Of a stretch of 64,000 nt of DNA, positions 53,676-62,336 are shown piece by piece. Source of the stretch: Pseudochelatococcus sp050946405 (GTDB taxonomy: Bacteria > Pseudomonadota > Alphaproteobacteria > Rhizobiales > Beijerinckiaceae); assembly GCF_050946405.1 (NCBI RefSeq), contig NZ_JBMNUS010000001.1, forward strand, positions 434,001 through 498,000. Reading direction: 5' to 3'. The notes below the pieces were generated by a model. That model was not told the origin of the DNA. It was given only the letters and a program-made list of their open reading frames with translations, and ran no database searches. The stretch's first letter is position 1; each line of letters begins with the position of its first letter. Made by a program: the position numbers and the translations under genes.

Positions 53676-54515
53676 ATGCTCCGGGTCTCGCACCTGACGA
53701 AAACCTACAGAACCGGTGACAAGGCCCTGAAAGGCGTCAGCTTCGCGATTCCGGCCGGGCAGGTCGTGGGCCTCATCGGCCCCTCGGGCTCGGGCAAGTC
53801 GACCCTCATCCGCTGCATCAACCGCCTCGTCGAGCCGAGCGGCGGCGCGGTCCACCTCGGCGACACCGACATCACGGCGCTGCCGCGCGCGAGGCTGCGG
53901 CTGGCGCGCCGGCGCATCGGCATGATCTTTCAGGAATACGCGCTCGTCGAACGGCTCACCGTGATGGAGAACGTGCTGTCGGGGCGCCTCGGTTATGTTC
54001 CGTTCTGGCGCAGTTTCCTGCGCCGCTTTCCGCCGGCCTATGTCGCCGACGCCTTCGCGCTGCTCGACCGCGTGGGGCTGCTCGACCACGCCGACAAGCG
54101 CGCCGACGCGTTGTCCGGCGGGCAGCGGCAGCGTGTCGGCATCGCCCGCGCGCTGGAGCAGGACCCCGAACTGCTGCTGATCGACGAGCCGACCGCCTCT
54201 CTCGATCCGCGCACGTCGCGCCAGATCATGCGGCTCATCGTCGAGATCTGCCGTGAGCGGCATCTGCCGGCGGTCATCAACATTCACGACGTGCTGCTGG
54301 CGCAGGCTTTCGTGGAGCGGATCATCGGCCTGCGCGCCGGTGAAATCGTGTTCGACGGGCCGCCGGGCGCGCTCGACATGGCGGCGTTGACGCGCATCTA
54401 CGGCGAGGAGGATTGGGCGGCGATGCGCCGGCAGGCCGACGCCGATGCGTCCGAGGATGCGCAGGAGGCCGCCCATGCGCGCGAGGCCGCCGCGCGGCTC
54501 GCGGGAACCGCGTGA
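53676..54515 (+). CDS. phnC: Phosphonate-type ABC transporter ATPase
   Basis: 279 aa. Walker A GPSGSGKST, PhnC-specific LVERLTVMENVLSGRLGY and FWRSFLRRFP, signature LSGGQRQR, Walker B LLLIDEPTASLDP, H-loop NIHDVLLA. ATG at 53676 with GAAGGA upstream is preferred over TTG at 53649. The C-terminus is drawn out and acidic/Ala-rich. It overlaps the first permease gene by 1 nt. Confidence 0.92.
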   Translation: MLRVSHLTKTYRTGDKALKGVSFAIPAGQVVGLIGPSGSGKSTLIRCINRLVEPSGGAVHLGDTDITALPRARLRLARRRIGMIFQEYALVERLTVMENVLSGRLGYVPFWRSFLRRFPPAYVADAFALLDRVGLLDHADKRADALSGGQRQRVGIARALEQDPELLLIDEPTASLDPRTSRQIMRLIVEICRERHLPAVINIHDVLLAQAFVERIIGLRAGEIVFDGPPGALDMAALTRIYGEEDWAAMRRQADADASEDAQEAAHAREAAARLAGTA

Positions 54516-55321
54516 TGGCGGCGTCCGGCTATCCCGCGCGCTGGAAGCGGCCGCCGCTCTTCATCCGCTCGCGCGGCATGCGCCTTGTCGTCTATGGCGG
54601 GCTCGCCCTGTACCTGCTCGCCGCCCTGTCGACGGTGGAAGTGAACTGGCTGCGCGTCTACGAGGGGCTCGACCGCGGCTGGCGCTTCGTGCAGGGCTTT
54701 CTGGTGCCGGATTTTTCCTCCCGATGGCGCGATATCGTCACCGGCATTCAGGAAAGCCTGACCATGACCGTCTGCGCCACGGTGGTCGGCATCCTGATTT
54801 CCGTCCCGATCGGCATCGGCGCGGCGCGCAACCTCGCCCCTGCTCCGGTCTATTTCGCCTGCCGCTTCATCATCGCCGTCTCGCGCGCCTTTCAGGAGAT
54901 CGTGATCGCCATCCTGCTGGTGGCCATGTTCGGCTTCGGGCCGTTCGCGGGTTTCCTGACGCTCGCCTTCGCGACGATCGGCTTCATCGCCAAGCTGCTG
55001 GCGGAGGACATCGAGGAGATCGACGAAAAGCAGGCCGAGGCCATCCGCGCCACGGGCGCATCGTGGTTCCAGCTCGTGAACTACGCGGTGCAGCCGCAGG
55101 TCATGCCGCGCCTGATCGGCCTGTCGCTTTACCGTTTCGACATCAATTTCCGCGAGTCCGCGGTCATCGGGATCGTCGGCGCCGGCGGCGTGGGGGCGAC
55201 CCTCAACACCGCCATCGACCGCTATGAGTATGACAGCGCGGGCGCGATCCTGCTCGTCATCATCGCCATCGTCATGCTGGCCGAATACGGCTCCGGCATC
55301 ATACGCAAGCGGATACAGTAG
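54515..55321 (+). CDS. phnE: Phosphonate-type ABC transporter permease 1
   Basis: 268 aa with about six helices. PhnE segments include IQESLTMTVCATVVGILISVP (core), AEAIRATGASWFQLVNYAVQPQ and FRESAVIGIVGAGGVG. The ATG shares a base with the phnC stop (TGATG). It works as a pair with the next permease. Confidence 0.9.
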   Translation: MAASGYPARWKRPPLFIRSRGMRLVVYGGLALYLLAALSTVEVNWLRVYEGLDRGWRFVQGFLVPDFSSRWRDIVTGIQESLTMTVCATVVGILISVPIGIGAARNLAPAPVYFACRFIIAVSRAFQEIVIAILLVAMFGFGPFAGFLTLAFATIGFIAKLLAEDIEEIDEKQAEAIRATGASWFQLVNYAVQPQVMPRLIGLSLYRFDINFRESAVIGIVGAGGVGATLNTAIDRYEYDSAGAILLVIIAIVMLAEYGSGIIRKRIQ

Positions 55322-55322
55322 G

Positions 55323-56138
55323 ATGCCGGTCTCCATCGTCAACGGAACACGGCAATGGCGCCACCGGACGCCGGCGCGCGAGATCGCCGGTTTCGCCGCG
55401 TGGCTGGCGCTGGTGGCCTTTTTCGTCTTCTGCTGGCAGGTCATGACGAAGGACACCATCTGGATCTTCGTTCAGGATGCGCCCGCGCAGGGGGCCGACA
55501 TTCTCGCCCGCGCCTTTCCGCCGCGCTGGTCCTATATCGGCCAGTTGTGGAAGCCGCTGTGGGATACGCTGAACATGGCGACGCTGGGCACCCTGCTGGG
55601 CACGGCGATCGCGGTGCCCGTCGCGTTTCTCGCCGCCCGCAACACCACGCCGAGCCAGGTGATCGCGCGGCCGGTGGCGCTTTTCCTCATCGTGGCCTCG
55701 CGGTCGATCAACTCGCTGATCTGGGCGCTGCTGCTGGTTTCCATTCTCGGGCCGGGCATGCTGGCGGGCATCATCGCCATCGCGCTGCGATCCATCGGCT
55801 TCGTCGGCAAGCTGCTTTACGAGGGAATCGAGGAAATCGACCCGAAGCAGGTCGAAGCCGTTTCCGCCACCGGCGCAAGCGGATTGCAGGTGATCGACTA
55901 CGCCATCGTGCCGCAGGTGCTGCCGTCCTTCATCGGCTCGGTCGTTTTCCGCTGGGACATCAACATCCGCGAATCGGCGATACTGGGATTGGTGGGGGCC
56001 GGCGGGCTCGGCCTCAACCTGCAATCGTCCCTGAATGTTCTCGCCTGGCCGCAGGTGACGACGATCTTTCTCGTCATACTGGCGACGGTTATCGTTTCGG
56101 AATGGGTTTCAGCCAGGGTTCGGCAGGCCATCACCTGA
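55323..56138 (+). CDS. phnE: Phosphonate-type ABC transporter permease 2
   Basis: 271 aa, a paralogue of the preceding permease. It has LWDTLNMATLGTLLGTAIAVP, ASRSINSLIWALLLVSILGPG, VEAVSATGASGLQVIDYAIVPQ and IRESAILGLVGAGGLGL. It starts one base after the upstream stop. Two PhnE proteins in one operon are common in alphaproteobacteria. Confidence 0.9.
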   Translation: MPVSIVNGTRQWRHRTPAREIAGFAAWLALVAFFVFCWQVMTKDTIWIFVQDAPAQGADILARAFPPRWSYIGQLWKPLWDTLNMATLGTLLGTAIAVPVAFLAARNTTPSQVIARPVALFLIVASRSINSLIWALLLVSILGPGMLAGIIAIALRSIGFVGKLLYEGIEEIDPKQVEAVSATGASGLQVIDYAIVPQVLPSFIGSVVFRWDINIRESAILGLVGAGGLGLNLQSSLNVLAWPQVTTIFLVILATVIVSEWVSARVRQAIT

Positions 56139-56178
56139 ACCGCCGCCGCTCCGTCCGCTCGTTGACGTCACCAACCAG

Positions 56179-56194
56179 GCCGCCTTGAGGCGGC
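56179..56194. terminator. Short hairpin between convergent genes
   Basis: GCCGCC/GGCGGC with a TTGA loop between the end of phnE and the end of the decayed ABC gene. Weak evidence only. Confidence 0.3.
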
Positions 56195-56219
56195 GGCCCG
56201 GCGGTCGCTCGAAACGGAT

Positions 56220-57482
56220 TCAGAATTTCTGCAATCCTGCGGGATTGGTTTCGGACCGGCTCAATGCCTCCTCGTCCACCCGCCAGCGTTGCAACGCTTT
56301 GAGATAGCTGCCGTTCTCGATCGCGCCGTTGAGGGCGAGGGTGATCGCGGCCGCAAGTCCGCTTCTTTCGTGCGTGACGATGATCAGTGTGCTGCCGGAC
56401 CGGGCCAGTTCCTTGATGACATCCAGCACCTCGTTCACCAGTTCGGGATCGAGCGCCGATGTCGGTTCGTCGAAGAGCAGCACCTTCGGCTTCAGCGCCA
56501 GCGCGCGGGCGATCGCGACACGCTGCTGCTGACCCCCGGAGAGCTGGCGCGGGAAAGCCCGCGCCTTTTCCGCAAGGCCGACGCGCGCCAGCAGGTCCCG
56601 TGCAAGCCCTTCGGCCTCCTGTCGCGGCAGCTTCCTGACGGCTATCGGCGCTTCCGTGATGTTTTGCAGCACGCTCAGGTGCGGAAACAGGTTGAAGCTC
56701 TGGAAAACCATGCCGATATCGGCGCGGCGGGCCAGGATTTCGCTCTCCCGCAGCTCGTAGAGCTTGTCGCCCTCGCGCCGGTAGCCGACGAGTTCGCCGT
56801 CGACGGCAATGTATCCCTGGTCGATGCCTTCCAGATGGTTGATCGTGCGCAGCAGCGTCGATTTGCCGGAGCCCGACTGTCCGAGGATCGCCGTCACGCT
56901 GCCGGGGGGAAAGCGCAGGGTTACATTATCCAGCACACGCAGATCGCCGAAATTCTTGCCGACGTGCTGGATCACCACCTCCGCCCCGCGCGGCAGGCCG
57001 CGCACCCGATCGTCCCTGACGCTTCCCGGCCGCGCGGCCGTCGCCGCTCCGTCCGGCGTCGCGTCGATCTTCCGGCCGGGCCGGGGCGCGGCGATCAGGC
57101 CGAGTTTCGACAGGAGGACGAGAAAGGCGTGCGGCGGAAGCGTGCGGAGCGCGCCGCGGGAATAATACCGCTCGACATGATACTGAATGATGGACAGAAC
57201 GGACAGGATGACAAGATACCAGACCGTCGCGACCATCAACAGGGGAATGACTTCGAGGTTGCGCCGATAGATGATCTGCACGGTGTAGAATAATTCCGGC
57301 AGCGCCAGCACGTAAAGCAGCGACGTGCCCTTGGCGAGCCCGATGATTTCGTTGAACGCCGTCGGAATGATGGAGCGCATCGCCTGCGGCAGCACGATGT
57401 ACCACGATTGATGCGCCCGGCTCAGGCCGAGCGGCGTCCGCATTCCGGCCGGTCCCTGGAGCGCTTTGCGATCGAACGGCAA
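56220..57482 (-). pseudogene. Decayed chimeric amino-acid ABC gene: headless permease, ATPase and solute-binding tail
   Basis: An open frame of 420 codons that cannot be a normal transporter gene. Residues 1-8 are encoded by an intergenic repeat. Residues about 15-110 are only the C-terminal half of a HisM/GlnP-type permease, beginning inside its coupling loop (GLSRAHQSWYIVLPQAMRS). Residues about 165-371 are an ATPase with Walker A GQSGSGKST, LSGGQQQR, LLFDEPTSALDP and H-loop His371. From about 372 the sequence switches to the C-terminus of a family 3 solute-binding protein (LALNGAIENGSYLKALQRW, then SRSETNPAGL). This implies two deletions: one at the repeat, one joining ATPase to binding protein near 56369. 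Confidence 0.75.
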
Positions 57483-57560
57483 TCGATAAGCATTCGCTCG
57501 AAACGAGGAATCCGGGATCTGTCCTGTTTCAATCCGGACAGGACAGATCCCGGCGCGCCG
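57458..57560 (+). repeat. Composite hairpin repeat at the truncation point
   Basis: A GAGCG-flanked part (57458-57500) is followed by a perfect 15-bp stem (57512-57526 with 57539-57553). It is the same element as at 26522-26597 and, inverted, 33008-33109. The truncated permease frame starts within it. Confidence 0.65.
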
Positions 57561-57592
57561 GTCGGGGATGCTGGCGCAAGGTCTGCCTGCCG

Positions 57593-58585
57593 TCAGGCGG
57601 CGGCGCGTTGAAACGTGCTCGCGATCAGCTCGATCGACTTGAGGCGCGCCGTCGGATCGGCGACGGGGCTGTCGATGATGATTTCGGCCGCTCCGAACTC
57701 ATGGTGCAGACGATCCAGCTCGCGCCGGATGTAGTCCGGCGTGCCGGCGATGATGTGCGGCGTCTTCTTTTCGATGCGATAATCGTCGAGCCCGTATTGA
57801 CGGGCATATTCCGCCACGGCTTCCTCCGTGCCGAGATTGGCGCGATGGCCGTCCGGGAAAATCGCCTTGTAGATGTGGTGTTCCCCGGCGAGCTTGAGCG
57901 CCTCCTCCGTGCTCGCGGCCGCGATCGCATGGATGGCGAGGAGGGGATTGCGCCCCGCTATCTGCCGGTAGGCCGCGAAGCTGCGTTGCGTGCCGGCCGG
58001 ATCGCCGTCGAAATGGCCGGCATGCACGAAGCCCCAGCCGATGTTCGCCGCGAAGGTCGCGCTCTCTTCGCTGGCGCCGAGATAGAAGCGTTCCGGCAGT
58101 TCCCCGGGGAGCGGGCGCGCCACCGCCCCGGCAAGCGGATGATCGGAGGGCAGGCTGTTGCGCAGGAACGCATCCAGCTCGGAAACCTTGTCCTCGATGC
58201 CGATATGGGCCTTCGTGCCCTGAAGCGCGCGCGCGGTCTGCGGAAATCCGCCGCCGGCCTTGCCGATGCCGAGATCGACCCTGCCCGGCGCCAGCGCCGA
58301 CAACACGCCGAAAAGCTCGGCGACGCGATAGGCGCTGTAGTGCCGCAGAAGCACGCCGCCGGTTCCCACCCGGATGCGCGAGGTGATCGCGAGGATGTGG
58401 GCGACGAGCAATTCCGGCGCCGAGCCGGCGACAAGCTGCGAATCGTGATGCTCCGCCACCCAGAACCGGTGAAATCCCAGCGCGTCGGCAAGCCGCGCGT
58501 AAGCCCGCGTGGTTTCGAAGGCGTCTTCCGGGGTTCCACCGGCCGGAATCGGGCTTTTATCGAGGATACTCAGCAGGTAGGTCAT
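57593..58585 (-). CDS. Luciferase-like FMN monooxygenase, MsnO8-type
   Basis: 330 aa. The opening MTYLLSILDKSPIPAGGTPE, FHRFWVAEHHDSQLVAG, IRVGTGGVLLRHYSAYRVAE and APGRVDLGIGKAGGGFP place it with the gene at 26830, clearly a paralogue. ATG at 58585 has a GAGGG upstream; an earlier ATG at 58669 is unlikely. It lies 350 bp downstream of the encapsulin-cargo operon, beyond that operon's terminator, so it is probably a separate unit. An organosulfur substrate is suspected from context. Confidence 0.85.
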   Translation of the reverse strand: MTYLLSILDKSPIPAGGTPEDAFETTRAYARLADALGFHRFWVAEHHDSQLVAGSAPELLVAHILAITSRIRVGTGGVLLRHYSAYRVAELFGVLSALAPGRVDLGIGKAGGGFPQTARALQGTKAHIGIEDKVSELDAFLRNSLPSDHPLAGAVARPLPGELPERFYLGASEESATFAANIGWGFVHAGHFDGDPAGTQRSFAAYRQIAGRNPLLAIHAIAAASTEEALKLAGEHHIYKAIFPDGHRANLGTEEAVAEYARQYGLDDYRIEKKTPHIIAGTPDYIRRELDRLHHEFGAAEIIIDSPVADPTARLKSIELIASTFQRAAA

Positions 58586-58936
58586 TTCGCCCTCGCTCGT
58601 TCCGGCTTCCGGCCGGCGATCGGCCGATGAAGTCCCTGAACATTGTAGAAAAATACACACGTCATGCATGCCAGACGGAAAGGTCTGTTTGCGGCGGAGG
58701 GGTATGGAGCATTCTGAAGAAAACTATCCAAAATCCCTTAATGTACTAAATTAGTAGATTAATGGAAATGAGTTGTCAACGGCGCGCCGGGGAGCGTCGG
58801 CAGGCTTTCGACGCCGGTGGACAAGATGTCGCTGGTGCGTTTCGGGGGCGGCCGGAGCGTCGCTGACGGAAAAACCCCGGCGGGTGAGCGCCGGGGTTTC
58901 GGTCGTGCCGATGCGGGCCGGGCGCTGCGATGGGCT
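58586..58936. other. Gap of 351 bp with terminator
   Basis: No gene. It contains an A+T-rich block (58720-58775) that probably holds the promoter of the leftward monooxygenase gene, and the terminator at 58872-58899. Confidence 0.45.
58872..58899 (-). terminator. Rho-independent terminator of the encapsulin operon
   Basis: Perfect 11-bp stem (58872-58882 with 58889-58899) and 6-nt loop, 38 bp past the cysteine desulfurase stop. On the minus strand it continues into a run of T. Confidence 0.85.
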
Positions 58937-60937
58937 CTACCGCCGCGGCAGCAGATGCAGGCCGTTGACGAGGGCGTCGACGTCCTCGCGCGTATTATAG
59001 AGAGCGAGCGAGGCGCGCACGGTGGCTTCCACGCCGAAGCGGCGCAGGGCCGGCTGGGCGCAGTGATGGCCGGAGCGTGTCGCGATGCCGTGCTTGTCGA
59101 GGTGGCGCGACACCTGCTCGGGCTCGAACCCCTTGACCACGAACGACAGGACGCTGGCCTTCAGCGGCGACGTGCCGATGAGGCGCAGGCCCGGAACGGT
59201 GGCAAGGCCCTCGTTCGCGTAATCGAGCAGGGCGTGCTCGTAAGCCGCGATCTCGGCGATGCCGACGCCGTTGATATAGTCGACCGCCGCGCCCAGTCCG
59301 ACCGCGCCGGCGATATCGGGCGTTCCGGCCTCGAATTTTTCAGGCAGGCCCTGAAAAACCGTATGCTCGAACGTCACGTCGCGGATCATGTGCCCGCCGC
59401 CCTGCCAGGGGGGCAGCGCCTCGAGCAGATGCTCCTTGCCGTACAGGATGCCGATGCCGGTCGGGCCGAAAATCTTGTGGCCGGACAGGACAAGGAAATC
59501 GGCATCGAGCGCGCGGACGTCGATCGGCAGATGCGGCGCGGATTGCGCCGCATCGACCAGCACGGGCACGCCGCGCGCATGCGCGAGCGCGATGATTTCG
59601 GCCACCGGATTGATGGTGCCGAGCGCGTTCGCCACCTGCGTCACCGAAACGAGTTTCGTCCGCGGCCCGAGCAGCGCCGCGAAGCGATCGAGCAGCAGCG
59701 TGCCGTTGTCGTCGACAGGCGCGACCTTGAGCACCGCGCCCGTGCGCTGCGCCAGCAACTGCCACGGCACGATGTTGGCGTGATGCTCGATATGCGTGAT
59801 CAGGATCTCGTCGCCGGAGCCGACGAACCGCTGTCCGTAGCTGTTGGCGACGAGATTGATCGCCTCCGTCGTGCCGCGCACGAACACGATCTCGCGGGAG
59901 CTGGCCGCGCCGACGAAATCGCGCAGCTTGTCGCGCGCTCCTTCGAACAGGTCGGTGGAGCGGGCGGCGAGCGTGTGGGCGGCGCGGTGGATGTTCGAAT
60001 TATGCCGGGAATAAAATTCCGACGTAATATCGATCACGCCCTGCGGCTTCTGGGTCGTCGCCGCATTGTCGAGCCACACCAGGGGCTTGCCGTTGACGGT
60101 CTGGTGCAGGACGGGGAAGTCTTTGCGCAGGCCGCGCGATTCGAAGGCCGTCAGCACGCCGTCGCGCGGCGCGTTGGCCGCCGTGTGCGCGGCGGCCGGC
60201 GGCGTCTGCGCGGTGGCGCCGGAAGCATCCCGGGCGGTCTCGCCCGGTCCCACGCTCGCCGGCACCGCATCCGACGCCGCCGGCGCCCTCCGCTGTTCCA
60301 GGAAGTAGTAATGCGAGGCCGAATCATGGCGCGCATGATGCTGCGCGATGACCGTATCGCTGTCCTGCCTGTCCTCGTAGCCGTCGAGGAAGCGGGGCTC
60401 GCCGAAGGCGAACAGATCGTCGGGCTTCAACACATGATCGAGCGCCAGCGCGCCGTCCGTGGTCGGCGCGCCGGAGAGGCCGGCCGCGCCGGCCGGCGCA
60501 TAGTCGCTGACCGGCGGATAGCCGCTCGCGGAAGCGGGATTTCCCGGCGCGTTCGGGTAGGCGCCGGAAAAGAAGCCGCCGTCGGGCGTCGGCGGAACAG
60601 CGGCGCGGTCGGGCGCGAACGCCCGCGGCGACACCGCCTCCGGCGCCACGGATGCCGGGTCCGCCGAGGCGATGGCGGAGGGCGTCGGGGCCGCAAGAGC
60701 CGTCGGCAGCGACGAAGCCGCCACCGAGACGGAATCCGCCCGCGCCGGCTGCGCCCCGGCGGCCGGCGCTGCGGGAGCCGGGCCCTGCGGGATGAAACCG
60801 GGCAGACCCTCCGGGAAGGAGGGAGCGCCCGGCGCGCCGGAAAACGCTTCCCGCACGAGCTGCGACAACAGGGAGGTATGCGGCGATTGGCCCTGACCCG
60901 ACGGCAATACCGCGTGGGGATCAGACGGCGTAGTCAT
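58937..60937 (-). CDS. Encapsulin cargo: SufS-type cysteine desulfurase with long N-terminal loading domain
   Basis: PLP enzyme taking sulfur from cysteine to form an enzyme persulfide and alanine, 666 aa; ordinary SufS is about 410. Residues 1-265 are Ala/Pro-rich and predicted disordered, with islands of conserved-looking sequence: SLLSQLVREAFSG (22-34), DHVLKPDDLFAFGEPRF (167-183) and SASHYYFLEQ (206-215). This matches the cargo-loading domain of desulfurases packed in family 2 encapsulins. The catalytic domain begins at GLRKDFPVL (269). K488 in LSGHKIFGP binds PLP and C626 in RSGHHCAQP carries the persulfide. Its ATG lies inside the end of the shell gene (17-nt overlap), so translation is coupled. 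Confidence 0.93.
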   Translation of the reverse strand: MTTPSDPHAVLPSGQGQSPHTSLLSQLVREAFSGAPGAPSFPEGLPGFIPQGPAPAAPAAGAQPARADSVSVAASSLPTALAAPTPSAIASADPASVAPEAVSPRAFAPDRAAVPPTPDGGFFSGAYPNAPGNPASASGYPPVSDYAPAGAAGLSGAPTTDGALALDHVLKPDDLFAFGEPRFLDGYEDRQDSDTVIAQHHARHDSASHYYFLEQRRAPAASDAVPASVGPGETARDASGATAQTPPAAAHTAANAPRDGVLTAFESRGLRKDFPVLHQTVNGKPLVWLDNAATTQKPQGVIDITSEFYSRHNSNIHRAAHTLAARSTDLFEGARDKLRDFVGAASSREIVFVRGTTEAINLVANSYGQRFVGSGDEILITHIEHHANIVPWQLLAQRTGAVLKVAPVDDNGTLLLDRFAALLGPRTKLVSVTQVANALGTINPVAEIIALAHARGVPVLVDAAQSAPHLPIDVRALDADFLVLSGHKIFGPTGIGILYGKEHLLEALPPWQGGGHMIRDVTFEHTVFQGLPEKFEAGTPDIAGAVGLGAAVDYINGVGIAEIAAYEHALLDYANEGLATVPGLRLIGTSPLKASVLSFVVKGFEPEQVSRHLDKHGIATRSGHHCAQPALRRFGVEATVRASLALYNTREDVDALVNGLHLLPRR

Positions 60938-62336
60938 GGTAGCGGCCGATCAGAACGTTGTCGAGGCGGGCCACGGCGTCGTCGACGAGCACCGCGAGGG
61001 AGAAGTACCGCGTGATGAGGTGCGAGGCGATCGAATATTCGTCCGTGCCGCTGTAGCGAACCGACAGGCCGGGCTCCACCTCGCCGGTGACGCCGGTCTT
61101 CTGCAGGCCGACGACACCCTGATCGGCCTCGCCGACGCGCAGCAGCAGGATGCTGGTGGTCTCGGCCTCGCCGTTGAACCCGCCGGCGATCGGCAGCTTG
61201 TTGGAGGGCACGAGCGGCACGCCGCGCCATGTCAGGAAGGGCGCGCCGAACAGATGCACGATGACCGGCGGCACGCCGCGGCGGGTGGCCTCGCGCCCGA
61301 AGGCGGCGATGGCGCGCGGATGGGCGAGGAAGAACGCGGGCTTCTTCCAGACGCGGGCGAGCAGCTCGTCGAGATCGTCGGGCGTCGGCGGACCGGAGCG
61401 GGTGGGGATGCGGTTGGCGGGGCTCGCCTCATGCAACAGGCCGAACTCGGCGTTGTTGATCAGCTCCCATTCCTCGCGCTCCTTCACCGCGTCGACGGTG
61501 AGGCGCACCTGCTCGCGGAGCTGGTCGATCTGGTTGCTGTAAAGGTCGGTGACGCGGGTGTGCGTGTGCAGCACGGTCTGGATGGTGCTGAGGTGATACT
61601 CGCGCGGATGCTCGGCATAATCGACGAAAGTGGTCGGCAGGCGCGGCTCGCCGCTGTGGCCGGACAGCAGGTCGACGGCAACCTCGCCCCACTCGTTGGT
61701 GCGGGCGGAAAGCGCATGCTGCTCGTCGCTGGAGCGGGCGATGGCCTGTCGCAGGCTGGACTGCTCGTCGAGCTTCGAAATGTCGAGCTTCAGCACGGTG
61801 ACGCCCGTGAGCGCGGCGGCCGTGGTGGCGATGGGGCTGTCCTGAAGCAGGGTGCGGTGGCCGAAGAAGCCGCCGGCGCCGATCAGCCGCTGGCGCAGCT
61901 TGCCGCCGAAGGGGTTGACGCCGGTCTGCTCGACCGTGCCCTCGGCCACGAGGAAAAGCTTGCGCGCGCCGCTGCCGGCCTCGGTCAGACGCTCGCCGGC
62001 CTCCACGTGCTTGACGACGAAAAGATCCGCGATCTTCTTCAGTTCCTCCCCGTTCAGGCCGGCCAGCGCGGGAATGGCGGCGAGCGATCCGGGCACCACG
62101 CTGAACTTGCCGCCGTCGTTGACGATGGCGACCTGCCCCTCGCGGGTGCTGATGACCTTGCGGCGGTTGACGCGATAGACGCCGCCGGCGACGTCGACCC
62201 ACGGAAGCAGCTTGTGCAGCCAGCGCGGCGTCCGCTCCGTATTCTGGACTACGGTGACGGTCGCCGTCGCGAGATTGCGTGCCGCGGGAGCGCTGACGCT
62301 CCGCTGGGCGCCGTGGCTGATGGAGGAGGAAGTCAT
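60921..62336 (-). CDS. Family 2 encapsulin shell protein with cyclic-nucleotide-binding-like insert (2B-like)
   Basis: HK97-fold shell protein that self-assembles into a nanocompartment, 471 aa from ATG 62336 (475 from ATG 62348). The N-terminal arm has the family 2 pattern TPRWLHKLLPWVDVAGGVYRVNRRK (core split). A CRP-like domain is inserted at about 85-205. The capsid fold resumes with WGEVAVDLLSG, EYHLSTIQTVLHTHTRVTDLYS, FFLAHPRAIAAFGREATRRG and FLTWRGVPLVPSNKLP. In the insert's phosphate-binding cassette (FFGHRTLLQDSPIATTAA) the usual Glu and Arg are His160 and Ile169, so nucleotide binding is doubtful. GGGG lies seven bases before ATG 62336. First gene of the operon. Confidence 0.93.
   Translation of the reverse strand: MTSSSISHGAQRSVSAPAARNLATATVTVVQNTERTPRWLHKLLPWVDVAGGVYRVNRRKVISTREGQVAIVNDGGKFSVVPGSLAAIPALAGLNGEELKKIADLFVVKHVEAGERLTEAGSGARKLFLVAEGTVEQTGVNPFGGKLRQRLIGAGGFFGHRTLLQDSPIATTAAALTGVTVLKLDISKLDEQSSLRQAIARSSDEQHALSARTNEWGEVAVDLLSGHSGEPRLPTTFVDYAEHPREYHLSTIQTVLHTHTRVTDLYSNQIDQLREQVRLTVDAVKEREEWELINNAEFGLLHEASPANRIPTRSGPPTPDDLDELLARVWKKPAFFLAHPRAIAAFGREATRRGVPPVIVHLFGAPFLTWRGVPLVPSNKLPIAGGFNGEAETTSILLLRVGEADQGVVGLQKTGVTGEVEPGLSVRYSGTDEYSIASHLITRYFSLAVLVDDAVARLDNVLIGRYHDYAV

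Noticed and set aside
56220..57482. Functional fused amino-acid permease-ATPase
   Set aside because: Half of the permease and the end of the ATPase are missing, and the tail belongs to a binding protein.
58817..61015. Antisense frame opposite the cysteine desulfurase gene
   Set aside because: The sense strand has an intact catalytic domain and terminator; the antisense product is Arg-rich without domains.
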